A stretch of 64,000 nt of DNA, from NCBI GenBank assembly GCA_022225965.2, contig JAKJXP020000034.1, positions 1-64,000 on the forward strand, in the 5' to 3' direction. The position numbers and the translations under genes were made by a program. A model generated the notes under the pieces. That model searched no databases. It worked only from the letters and a program-made list of their open reading frames with translations, and was not told where the DNA came from. The stretch is from Diatrype stigma (taxonomy: Eukaryota; Ascomycota; Sordariomycetes; Xylariales; Diatrypaceae). Numbering within the stretch: the first letter of the stretch is position 1; each line of letters opens with the position of its first letter. Of this stretch, positions 1-9,709 are shown piece by piece.

Positions 1-116
1 AACCCTAACCCTAACCCTAACCCTAACCCTAACCCTAACCCTAACCCTAACCCTAACCCTAACCCTAACCCTAACCCTAACCCTAACCCTAACCCTAACC
101 CTAACCCTAACCCTAA
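1..116. repeat. Telomeric repeat array (CCCTAA)n
   Basis: About 19 uninterrupted copies of the hexamer CCCTAA (TTAGGG on the other strand) begin at base 1. They stop abruptly at AT-rich sequence. This is the chromosome end, with the C-rich strand running 5' to 3' into the chromosome as expected for a left telomere. TTAGGG is the usual telomere unit of filamentous ascomycetes. No variant repeats are seen. Confidence 0.98.
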
Positions 117-1828
117 ATTAATTTAATAACGACGCATATACGTATTCGTCGAATTAAGTTTTAATTCGAAATAATTTTATATAAACGTAATAAGGCCTTA
201 ATATAACGCTAAAACTTTCGTTTCGGTAATTATATAATTCGTAATTTAATAAAGATTTCGTTATTTTTATATAATTAATAAGCGGCTAATTTGTTTAAAA
301 AAACCTTTTAATGGCGGCTAATAACGAAAATGTTAAATTATTTATTATGTATTACCGATTTAATGCCATAAAAAAACCAAAAACGGCAAAAACCCGTTTA
401 AATTCGTTTTATTAAAACCGAATCGAATATTAAGAAATTAAAATTATAAAACGAAAATATCGAAATTAAATCGAATAATAAAAAATTAAAATTATAAAAT
501 AAAAATATTAACGCCGAATTAAATAATAAAGAATTAAAATTATAAAACGAAAATATCGAAATTAAATTAAATAATAAAAATTTAAAATCGTAAAACGAAA
601 ATATTAAAATACGCTTTAAAAAAATAAAACCAAAATCGATATAACGAAAATTAAATTAAATATATTTTAAAAACGAATTAAAATAACGTAAAAGAATATA
701 TATAAAGTTATTATAAACGAAATAAATAATTTTAAACGACTTAATAATATATATATAAATAAATTATTCGAAAAAAACGGATTTATTAATATTTTATTAT
801 TTTAAAAGAAATAATATTACGATTTTTTTATCGTTATTATTATTTAAAATAATAACGTATATTTATTTAATGCTATCGTTTATGGCGAATTTAATAAAAT
901 TAAAAAAAACGTATTATAAAATAAAAACCGAAAAGCTTAAATTAAATTTTTAATAAGTATAATTCGGCCGTAACGAATATTTTCGATTTTTATAACGCCG
1001 TCGAAAAAGCTTATATAAAAAGGATTTATAATTATGCTTTATATTATTTTACGAATTAAACGTTTAAGTATTTTTATTTTTATTCGTTAAAAAGCGTTTT
1101 AATAAAATTGTTATATTTAAAAATATATATAAATAAATTATTATTTCGAAACGAATATTAATTATAAACGTTATATAAATAATAACGTAATAAAATATTA
1201 AATTAATGCGGTTTATTGTTTTAATTATTCGAATTTATAATATATATATATAATATTATTCGTTTTTTTAATTTTAATAATTTCATTTTAAAATAATCGA
1301 TTTTAAAAAAATTTATATTAACGTAATTATTAATTATAAATAAATTAAAACTTTATATTAAAAAATGAAACTATAATTATAACGATATATAAATTAAAAA
1401 TAATATAACGTCGTTTAATAGCCTTATTTAAAATCGGCCGTTTCGTAATTTAAAAAACTTTAAATAATTAATATTATAATTAAACTTTTATATTTCGAAT
1501 TAAAATAAAACGTACGAATTTTATTAAGCATTAAAAAAATGAATTTTTGTATTTTATAAAAAAAAAACCAATAAATGGTTTATTTAAAAATTAAATACAT
1601 AATAAGGTTTTTAATTAATATTTAATTAATTAAACGAATTATTAAATAATATAATTTCCGTAAATAAAAGGCTTAAAAAATCCGTTAACGAAAAAAATAA
1701 TAAAGGCTAAATTAAAATTTATAATTTATTAATTAAAACATTTTAAAAAGTTATTTACGATATATATTTTAAAATTAAATTAAAATTAATTTAAAAATTA
1801 AAGAAATTAAGTTTTAAAATTTTATATA

Positions 1829-1906
<78 letters not shown>

Positions 1907-2840
1907 ATTAATTAAGATTTTATAAAAACGTTTATATATTTTAAAAATATTATTTAAAATTAAATTCGTTTTTTATAATTTTAATATTATTTGTTATTAT
2001 TTTTATTTTAAAAATTATAAATAAATAAACAAATATTATATTATTATATTATTATAATTTATATATATATATATATATTATTTAATTAATTAATATATAT
2101 AATTAATATATAATTAATACGTACGTATAATATTTTTTAATTAATACGTATATATATATAAATGAATCGTATTTAAATATAATTAATTTTCGTATATAAT
2201 TAATTTATTTAAATTAATTTAAATTTTAAAAATTAAGGCTAATATTATAATAAATAAATAAATAATAATAAATAAATAAATAATAATAATAATTTAAATA
2301 TTTATATAAATTAAATATAATAATAAATATAATTATAAATATTAATAGTTTTAAATTTACGATTTATATAAATAAAGAATATATTTAATTAATAAATTAA
2401 AATTATAATAAATAAATAAATAATAATAAATAATAATAATAATAATAATTCGATTATTAAAAATGCATTTAATTAATAAATTAAAATTATAATAAATAAA
2501 TAAATAATAATAAAAACAACTTTAATTAAATGGCATTATTATAAAAGTTAATTATTTACGATTTAAATTAAGTTATAAATTAATTATATTAAAATTATTA
2601 TAAGTTATTTATAATTTAAAATAAACGTTAAATTAATTTATAAAAGCTTAATTCGTATTAACATTAATCGCTTTAAAAATTTACGAACCGTTATATATAT
2701 ATTAAATTATTTTTTTATTTAAAATAATTAATTTTATTTAATTCTTATAAAAAAACGATATAATAATCTTTCATTTTATTACGATATAAATAAGTTTATA
2801 AATTTACGTTAATATTTAAATAAAACAATTAATCGTATTT
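117..2840. other. AT-rich, RIP-like subtelomeric block without recognisable genes
   Basis: This stretch is almost pure A/T. Nearly every remaining C is followed by G, and CpA and TpG are nearly absent. That pattern is typical of heavy RIP. No frame stays open and I recognised no protein remnant. A telomere-linked helicase would be a natural guess here, but I saw no helicase motif. The ATT microsatellite is listed separately. Confidence 0.8.
1831..1905. repeat. (ATT)n microsatellite
   Basis: About 25 perfect ATT trinucleotides lie inside the AT-rich subtelomeric block. It is a simple sequence repeat with no coding context. Confidence 0.95.
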
Positions 2841-2846
2841 AAATAA

Positions 2847-3000
2847 TACGTATATATAGCCATTATTTAATTAATACGTATATATAGCCAGCATTTAATT
2901 AATACGTACGTACAGCCATTACCCAATTGGTACGTACGTATAGCCAGCACCCAATTGGTACGTACGTACAGTCAGCACCTAATTGGTACGTACGTACAAT
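2847..3000. repeat. 28-bp minisatellite, six copies, increasingly mutated toward the telomere
   Basis: TACGTA-containing units start at 2847, 2875, 2903, 2931, 2959 and 2987, an exact 28-bp period. The three right-hand units read CAATTGGTACGTACGTA with GCCAGCAC-like spacers. The left units carry the same sequence with C changed to T and G to A (TAATTAATACGTATATA). The array spans the edge of an AT-rich block. Confidence 0.9.
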
Positions 3001-3008
3001 ACAGCCAG

Positions 3009-3160
3009 GTCAACCGTACCCAAAGGTGGTTAACCGCATCCAAAGGTGGTTAACCGCGTACTGGTCAACCGCGTACTAGTGGTCAACCGCGTATTAGTGG
3101 TCAACCGTACCTAAATGTGGTCAACCCCCATATGTGGTCAACCTGCTTAGGTTGACCTAA
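3009..3160. repeat. GGTCAACCGCGTACTA-type minisatellite, 14-20-bp units
   Basis: Seven to nine imperfect units share the core GTGGTCAACCG followed by a variable spacer (TACCCAAAG, CATCCAAAG, CGTACTAG, CGTATTAG, TACCTAAAT, CCCATAT). Unit length varies, so the repeat is degenerate. It keeps normal G+C although both sides are AT-rich. It directly follows the 28-bp array. Confidence 0.85.
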
Positions 3161-3169
3161 GTCCTAGGG

Positions 3170-4526
3170 GTTAGGCCTTTTCGTAACGTTAAAGGCTAGA
3201 CTATAATTACGAAATAAAGTTCGTTTTAATAATTTAAGTAAACCAGTTCTTATATAATTAATGAATATTTAAAATCCAAATATTTTAAGGCCTTATTATT
3301 TGGCCGATTTAATAATAAAAGATTTACGAAATAAAAATATAAGAAATATAATATAAGCTTAATAAATAATTTAATATAACTTTTTTAACGAAATTAATAA
3401 ACGCGTTATTATAAAATTAAAAGATTTGTTTTAATTAATATAATGTTTTTATATTACTTAAAATTAAGATTTTAAATTCGTAATATCGTATTCGATTATT
3501 AATTTTAATATATAAACGTTAAAACAAATTATTAATAATAACTTTTAAACGAGTTTTCTTATTAAGTGTTATAATCGTAATTTATTAATTAAAACCAAAA
3601 CCCCTTAAAACCGAATAATTTAACCTGTTATGTTTATTTTATAATTAAACTTTTAAATGCTTTTATTTGCTTTTATAAAATACTTTTATTTAAATTACGT
3701 CGTCGGCTTTATTTTTTAACTTTACTTCGTTTTATACTTAAATCTTAATATGGCGTTAATATAATTTACGATAGCCTTATTTTGGCTTAATTATTCGTTT
3801 TAATTAAAGCGAAATGCTTAATTAAGCATACTTATTATTATTATTTTATATAATTAAGTAATGTATTTCATTATGTCTTCGTTATTTAGTTTTATTTATA
3901 TCGTATAATTCTCGTAATATTTCGTCGTAAATCTTTGTTTTTCTTATGCCGTAAGTTTTAAATTTAAGTAATTAATTTAGCTTAATAATATTTAATAATT
4001 ATCGTCGGCGATATTTCGCGTATTTGCGTCGTTTTCGTAATTCGAAATTCTTAAAAGGTTTCGTTTTAATTATATACTTTATTATTCGAATCGTTATTAC
4101 GTTTTTTATAATAAATCGTCGTATTTATAGTTTTTATTTTCTTTTTAATTAATAAGAATTACATTATAAAGTTTTTATTATCTTTTATGATTATATTTAA
4201 ATATAAATAATGGGTTTTCAAAAGTTTAAGAAATTCCGAATGTTTACATTTAATAGTTATATATAAAAGAGTAATATATAAATTTATAAATATATATTAA
4301 TTACTTTAATTAATAAGTAATGAATTTTATATAATAAATAATAACGATATTAAAAACATAAAAACGCTAATTAATATTAATTATAAAAGCAATATATATA
4401 ACGCCGAATTAATTAAACTTTTATATAAGCTATTAAGGCTTTATGTTATAAAAAAGGTTCCGATAATACGTATATATATTACTCGGTTATAAAAGGCCTA
4501 TTAAAGGTTCTCTTTTATTAAAGTTA
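3170..4526. other. AT-rich block without recognisable genes
   Basis: RIP-like AT-rich DNA with no open frame of note and no protein remnant that I recognise on either strand. Slightly more CpT and CpC survive here than next to the telomere. Confidence 0.7.
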
Positions 4527-4616
4527 AAATTTTTCGGGCCTTTTTTAAAAAAATAGGCTACGGCCCTTCGCTGCGTTACGGGGAGCTTCTTTTTTTAAAA
4601 AAGGCCCGAAAAATTT
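4527..4616. repeat. Perfect 20-bp inverted repeat (hairpin or small foldback element)
   Basis: The arm at 4527-4546 (three A, five T, CGGGCC, six T) is exactly complementary to 4597-4616. Between them is a 50-bp GC-richer loop containing GGCCCTTCGCTGCG. It is followed at 4629-4707 by three tandem units of about 27 bp built on AACGCTATTTTATATCCGTATTTT. It may be a remnant of a small foldback transposon. Confidence 0.75.
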
Positions 4617-4729
4617 CCACGCATCTTTTAAACGCTATTTTTTATTCGTATTTTTTAAATGCTATTTTATATCCGTATTTTTAAGCGTTATTTTATATAC
4701 GTATTTTAAAAAAAAAAGATATTTAAGCC

Positions 4730-4807
4730 AGCTTAAGGGTTTTCTTTTTTTTCTTTTTTTTATTAATTCTTAATAAGAAAAAAAAAAAAAAAAAAAACCC
4801 TTAAGCT
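4730..4807. repeat. Foldback with poly(T)/poly(A) arms
   Basis: The sequence AGCTTAAGGGTTTT at 4730-4743 is complementary to AAAACCCTTAAGCT at 4794-4807. Long T-runs and A-runs extend the pairing toward a TTAATTCTTAATAAG centre. It lies 7 bp outside the left end of the 753-bp TIR element. Confidence 0.7.
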
Positions 4808-4814
4808 ATTAAAA

Positions 4815-5567
4815 CCTAACCGGAGGTTATACGGGCTTACGCCAATTAAACGGCTAGGAAATAAAGGCTGCAACAGGCATATGGCTAGTAATAAAAAGTG
4901 GCTAATAATTAATATGGCTATAATAATTATAATAGCAGTTATAACAAGTAAGTTATAATAAGTAAGTTATAGCAGGTAAGTTATAATAAATAGGTTATAA
5001 CAAGTAGGCTGGTTATAATGGATAGTTATACGGACTGCAATTAAGTGCATCGTACGGAATTATGGGTCTGGCTTTGATAGGCTGTAATAGGCTATAGCAA
5101 GTAGGCTACAATTGTGGCAAATAAATTGCAATAGCTTATAATAAATAAATAGGCTGCAACAAATAAGTAAGCTATAATAGGTAGCTATATGGGTAGCTGT
5201 ATGAATAGCTATATGGATGGCTATATGGGTAGTTGCCCATATGGGTAGCTATAGGGGCTATAATTGGATGCATTATACGGAATTACGGGTCTGGCTTTAG
5301 ATAAATGGGCTATACGTATTTTTATTGGGTGCATCGTACGGAATTACGGATCCGGATTTAGATAGATGCGCTATTAATGTATAGTACTTTTAAAGCGTAT
5401 TACTTAATTGGCTAAGAAAACGGAACTAGCTGTTTCGACCAATCGCTAGAGCGAACGCAGCAGGTCCAACTAATCGCAGGCGAAAACGCTCGAGGTATTT
5501 TCCAAGCCTGAATTTCTGGATATAATTTCCGTATCATACCACCTTTACAGAATAACCTCCGGTTAGG
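4815..5567. mobile_element. 753-bp element with 16-bp terminal inverted repeats, non-coding
   Basis: CCTAACCGGAGGTTAT at 4815-4830 is exactly complementary to ATAACCTCCGGTTAGG at 5552-5567. The interior has near-normal composition unlike the AT-rich flanks. It contains three dispersed copies of TGCATCGTACGGAATTACGG (about 5045, 5265, 5328) and short GTTATAACAAGTAGGCT-like subrepeats. There is no open frame, so it is probably a non-autonomous element moved by an enzyme encoded elsewhere. No target site duplication is evident: the flanks are AT-rich and ambiguous. It could also be a solo structural repeat. Confidence 0.6.
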
Positions 5568-6340
5568 ATAAATATCTTTTTTAGCGATATTATATTTAAT
5601 ATTTATATTTCGAATAAATTAAGTTATTTAAAATATTACATAAGACTTTCGTTTAAAACCTTTTAATAATTAACCTTTCGATTTAAATGCTTTTTAAGTT
5701 TATTTTATCGCTTAATAAAGTTAAACGTTTAATTAATTCCGACTTTAAATATAACGCATTAAATTGGCTATACTCTTTATATGTTAAAACCGAATAAGAA
5801 ACGCTCGTACATTTTAATCGAATTATCGTTTTATAATGATTTTGTTTTAAATTAGCGTTAACTTTTATAATTTAAATATAATATTTACTTAATAAATTTA
5901 AGATTATATTAATAATATAACGTAAATTTCGACATTTTATAAATCGAATTAAGCCTTTTATAACTATGTTTTAAATTTTGTTATTTAAGTTAAATAATTA
6001 GGTTTATTATAAAATATTTCGTAAATCGCTTTATATTATAATAATTAAAAAGTTTAAAATTAAATGAAAAAAGTAAAAAGCTTATATAAAACCTTAAAGT
6101 CTTTTTAATTAAAAGATAATAAAACTTAGTCTTTTTATTATTTTAATAGTTATTTTTAAATATAATAATTATTATTTTTAAAAAGATTATTAAATGTTTA
6201 AATAAATTGTTTTCGTATAATTATAAGTAATAAAAATATAAAATAAAATTCGTTTTAAAAATATAAATTAGTTTATAATTACTTATTAATTCTTTTTAGG
6301 AATTTTAAAATTAAAATGTATTATTTACGTCGCGTTTAAA
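5568..6340. other. AT-rich block without recognisable genes
   Basis: RIP-like AT-rich sequence between the 753-bp element and the MFS gene island. No frames, repeats or protein remnants are recognised. Confidence 0.7.
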
Positions 6341-6996
6341 CCGCGCCTTATTTTGGGTTATTCTTTAAAAGTAGAGTTAAATGAAGCATTAATCTTATGG
6401 CTGCTAATAATCAATTGCCTGTGTTCTCGGCCTGGGAGGATCGAGATATCTGCAACTGCATAACATGTAGCCTGCTATTATGTCGGGCCGAGCCCAGATA
6501 AGCGACGCTGCTGTCAGTGGTTACAACATGGGGCGCCATTGATACCAGCTCCCCGCCCCCACCGTCGCGCCCTGGGCCCTCACCCGCATTGCAAAGGGGG
6601 TCTTCGCCAATTTTACAGTGTTACCGATAGGGTATCATCGCCAGTGGGTCGCCACTCTTGGGCTGGCGTTCACTCACACAGCTACGGGCACGACCCCGGC
6701 CTGCACGACCCCAGACGACCAGCAGTATACACCGTGTGGCTTATATTACGACGGGGTTCTCTGGTATGGGGGTTCATGGGGGCCCAAGATAAGCAGGCAT
6801 CGACAGCCCCGCACAATGCAGGTTCCTTCCCTTGTTTCGTATGCTTCGTTCCATTGCAGATAGCATTGGGCTTGGACCGAGGCAAAATCTACATAAATGT
6901 CCCCCAGAGCCTCGTTCCCTGACCTCCGTGTTCTGGCGTCGCACTCAATTGGTAGATTACGAAATACCCGTGCCTTTGTGAGAGAGCTGCACCAGC
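6341..6996 (+). promoter_or_regulatory. Upstream region of the MFS transporter gene
   Basis: Composition becomes normal near 6340. Overlapping short frames occur at 6539-6922 on both strands, but none resembles a known protein or has convincing splice structure. I treat this as the 5' region of the gene starting at 6997. An ATTGG box (inverted CCAAT) lies at about 6949, 50 bp upstream of the start codon. No clear TATA box is seen. Confidence 0.4.
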
Positions 6997-8980
6997 ATGG
7001 CGATAGACTACGCGGTGGAAGCGGTAGATGAGCGGTTCCCCCCTGGAACTACGAGACTAGTTGACGTTGATGGGCACATCATCACGAAGCACGCCCAAGG
7101 GGACCAGAACGATGTCATCTTGGTACCTGAGCCGTCGGAAGACCCGGAAGATCCACTTAATTGGACGCAAAGGCGGAAGCTGCTTCACACATCATGTATT
7201 GTTGTGTACACTATCATGATCGCGATCCCAGCTAGCGCAGTCTATTCGGTTGTCACTCCTATTAGAGAGGCTACGGGTTTATCGTTGACCGATATTAACA
7301 ATGGAACTGGTATCATGGTATGTAGGTATAGATACAGTTAGAGGGACATGACACTGATTTATCGGTAGTTTCTCTTCTATGGCTGGGGTTGTTTGATATG
7401 GCAACCCCTGGCCCTACAGTATGGAAAACGGCCCGTCTACTTGTTTTCTCTCGTGGCCAATATTGTGAGTTTCCAAGAATACCTGACGCCTCAGACAACT
7501 GCTTCAGTGTTAACTTCTTTCAGATTATTCTCGCCACTGCCCCCCTCTGTAGAACCCCGGGCACTTACTTGGCCAATCGTATTCTCCTGGGCTTCCTCGG
7601 GGCGCCTGTTGAGTCCCTCTGTGAGGTCTCTATCACTGATATTGTAAGGTGAATATTCATGTGGGACGAAATCCAAGTACTGACAGAGCCATATGATAGT
7701 GGTTCACTCATGAAAGGCCAAAGTACTTAGCCTGGTATGGTTGGAGTCTTGCTATGACTGGCAAGCTTGCACCTATGCTTTCAGGCTTTATAAACGTTGG
7801 AATGGGTTGGGAGTGGACCTTGGTAAGACCTCTTTTGTGGTGCTGTCTTATACAGTTCAAGGATTCTAATAACTAGTATTCAGAGATGGTGCGCGATTTG
7901 GAGCGGTATTGCTTTGGTTTATTGCTTCTTTCTAATGGAAGAGACCAACTATGACCGACCAGCCAACCACACTCCCACCCCGGATACGACAAACAGGAAT
8001 GCAAAGTTTCGAGGTGATGAAGATGACGACAAGACAGCCACGGCCGAAGTCACTACAACCCAGGAAGATTGCGAAGCCAAACCCGTTCGGAAGTCGTACT
8101 TGCAAAAACTCAGTATTAAGGACAGGCCAAGGCCAAACAGACTTCTACATTGTGCGATTGGATGTCTTAAGGGCTTCTCATATCCATCAGTTGTTTATGG
8201 GGGGTGAGAGGCCTGTATACCCATGGTCATCGTTCTAACCATTCACTGACCGAATCCAGATTAATGTATGGAGCCAACAACCTGGTCTGGCCTGGCGTTC
8301 AGAACGCGACCACAGGGACGGTGTATACCACGATGTATGGATTTTCCACCGCCGGGGTCGCGGCCGCATATTCTGGCGGCGTGATCGGAGTCTGTATTGG
8401 GTGCGTTATTAACTCAACCGCGTGACACAATTATTCTCGTGGGGTCGGGCACTAACTCGGACGTAGGGGATACTACGTTGGCAAGGTCGGCAGTATGCTA
8501 GCAATTCGCCTGGCACGGCGTAACGGCGGCATTTCCGAGGCAGAACATACCCTTTGGCTTTTCGCGGCATCTATCATTCTTGTGCCATCTAGCCTACTAC
8601 TTTACGGGCTAGGAGTTACCTACCACATCCACTGGTTTGGGCTGATCTTCTCACAAACGATGCTGGCCGTTAATAGCGCGCTATGCGTTTCGGCCGGGTT
8701 GGGGTACGCTATCTCGTCGTATCCAGAGCTCAGCGGCGATATGGTAACGACGTGCATCCTTATCCGCAATACCCTCAGCTTCGCCATCAACTGGGGAATT
8801 ACGCCCTGGCTTACTGCTATGGGGTATAGAAATACTTATGTTGTCTTGGCTGCCATCGGGTTGGTTTGGAATGCGAGCATGCTGGTTATGGTCAAGGTTG
8901 GCCGCAGACTAAGGGAAAAGAGCGCGAGTCGCTATTGGAAGGATGTACAGAAGGCTCGAGAGAAAGGATTGAGCCATTAA
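6997..8980 (+). CDS. MFS transporter, seven exons, intact (544 aa)
   Basis: Exons 6997-7317, 7369-7464, 7524-7643, 7700-7822, 7884-8203, 8260-8400 and 8467-8980 join in consistent phase to 544 codons plus stop. The six introns are 51-66 nt and begin GT (GTATGT, GTGAGT, GTAAGG, GTAAGA, GTGAGA, GTGCGT); several have a CTAAC-like branch site. The product is a fungal major facilitator superfamily proton antiporter of the HOL1-like DHA1 group. Diagnostic stretches are [14 protein letters not shown] near residue 43-56, [15 protein letters not shown] after the first helix, [15 protein letters not shown], a hydrophilic central loop around residues 230-300, and [11 protein letters not shown] opening the second half. 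Twelve membrane helices are expected in the plasma membrane. The substrate cannot be read from sequence. There are no stops or frameshifts although the gene lies only 7 kb from the telomere between AT-rich blocks. Confidence 0.9.
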
Positions 8981-9709
8981 AGTCATGGTGAAGTGCTTGC
9001 CTGCATTAATCGTCAAAAAGTGGACTAATGTAATGAGTCACTTGTCGCGATAGGGGTTAGATAGAGCTTGGGTTACCGGATTGGGTGATCAGTATCATGT
9101 CTTATGAAGCTCTAAGGATATGAAATAACTAATATATCGATAAGGTCTCCCAATAAAAGCAGAGAGAAACCCAAAATTTCGGCATCAGTAGGGTCGTGTA
9201 GTAGGTTAGGAGCCAGGGATCTATGGGGCTATTCCACCTTGATAAAGGTGCCATCTATTACCTTCTTTGGTACAGCTTCCTTGCTTCCCTCCTTTCTCAG
9301 ACTCTCAGAGAGCTCCGGCAGAGTGACAAGAAAGGGTTATAATCTGTTGCTATAGATTGTGGAGCTTCTCGTCAAGTTAACGCTGTCTCTTGCGAGTCGG
9401 CCTCTTCGAAATTCGTAGAGTGAAGTTTGGTAACTGGCAAGACCTCTGTTAGGCCTGCAAAAGCCGCCGCAGAGATAACACCTCCTTTGAAAGTGAGCTT
9501 GAATATCACCATGATGAGGATCTGGTACTGAAAAGGGCCGTTCTACGTGCTGCAGGTCAGGGGCTCCTTCGGAGATAGGAGCTAGGAACGCCCCACCTGG
9601 GCAATATAACTTCTATCTCAAAAAGCTCGTATCTAGCCGGACAAGTATCAATTTCCCCTATATGCCTCGTACTCCAATCGATCTCCTAGATCGTTATACT
9701 ACGTAGCCC
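8981..9709. other. Convergent intergenic region
   Basis: 730 bp separate the 3' ends of the MFS gene (+) and the ABCC gene (-). Composition is normal and no gene, RNA or repeat is seen. Both transcripts should terminate here. Confidence 0.6.

Noticed and set aside
2847..3160. Regular repeats that might suggest a CRISPR array
   Set aside because: Units are contiguous or share mutated spacers, and the context is a eukaryotic telomere. They are minisatellites.
117..6340. Telomere-linked RecQ-type helicase gene
   Set aside because: Expected at many fungal chromosome ends, but no helicase motif was found in any frame I could read.
6539..6922. Overlapping open frames on both strands upstream of the MFS gene
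   Set aside because: No recognisable protein, no splice continuity, and position fits a promoter region.
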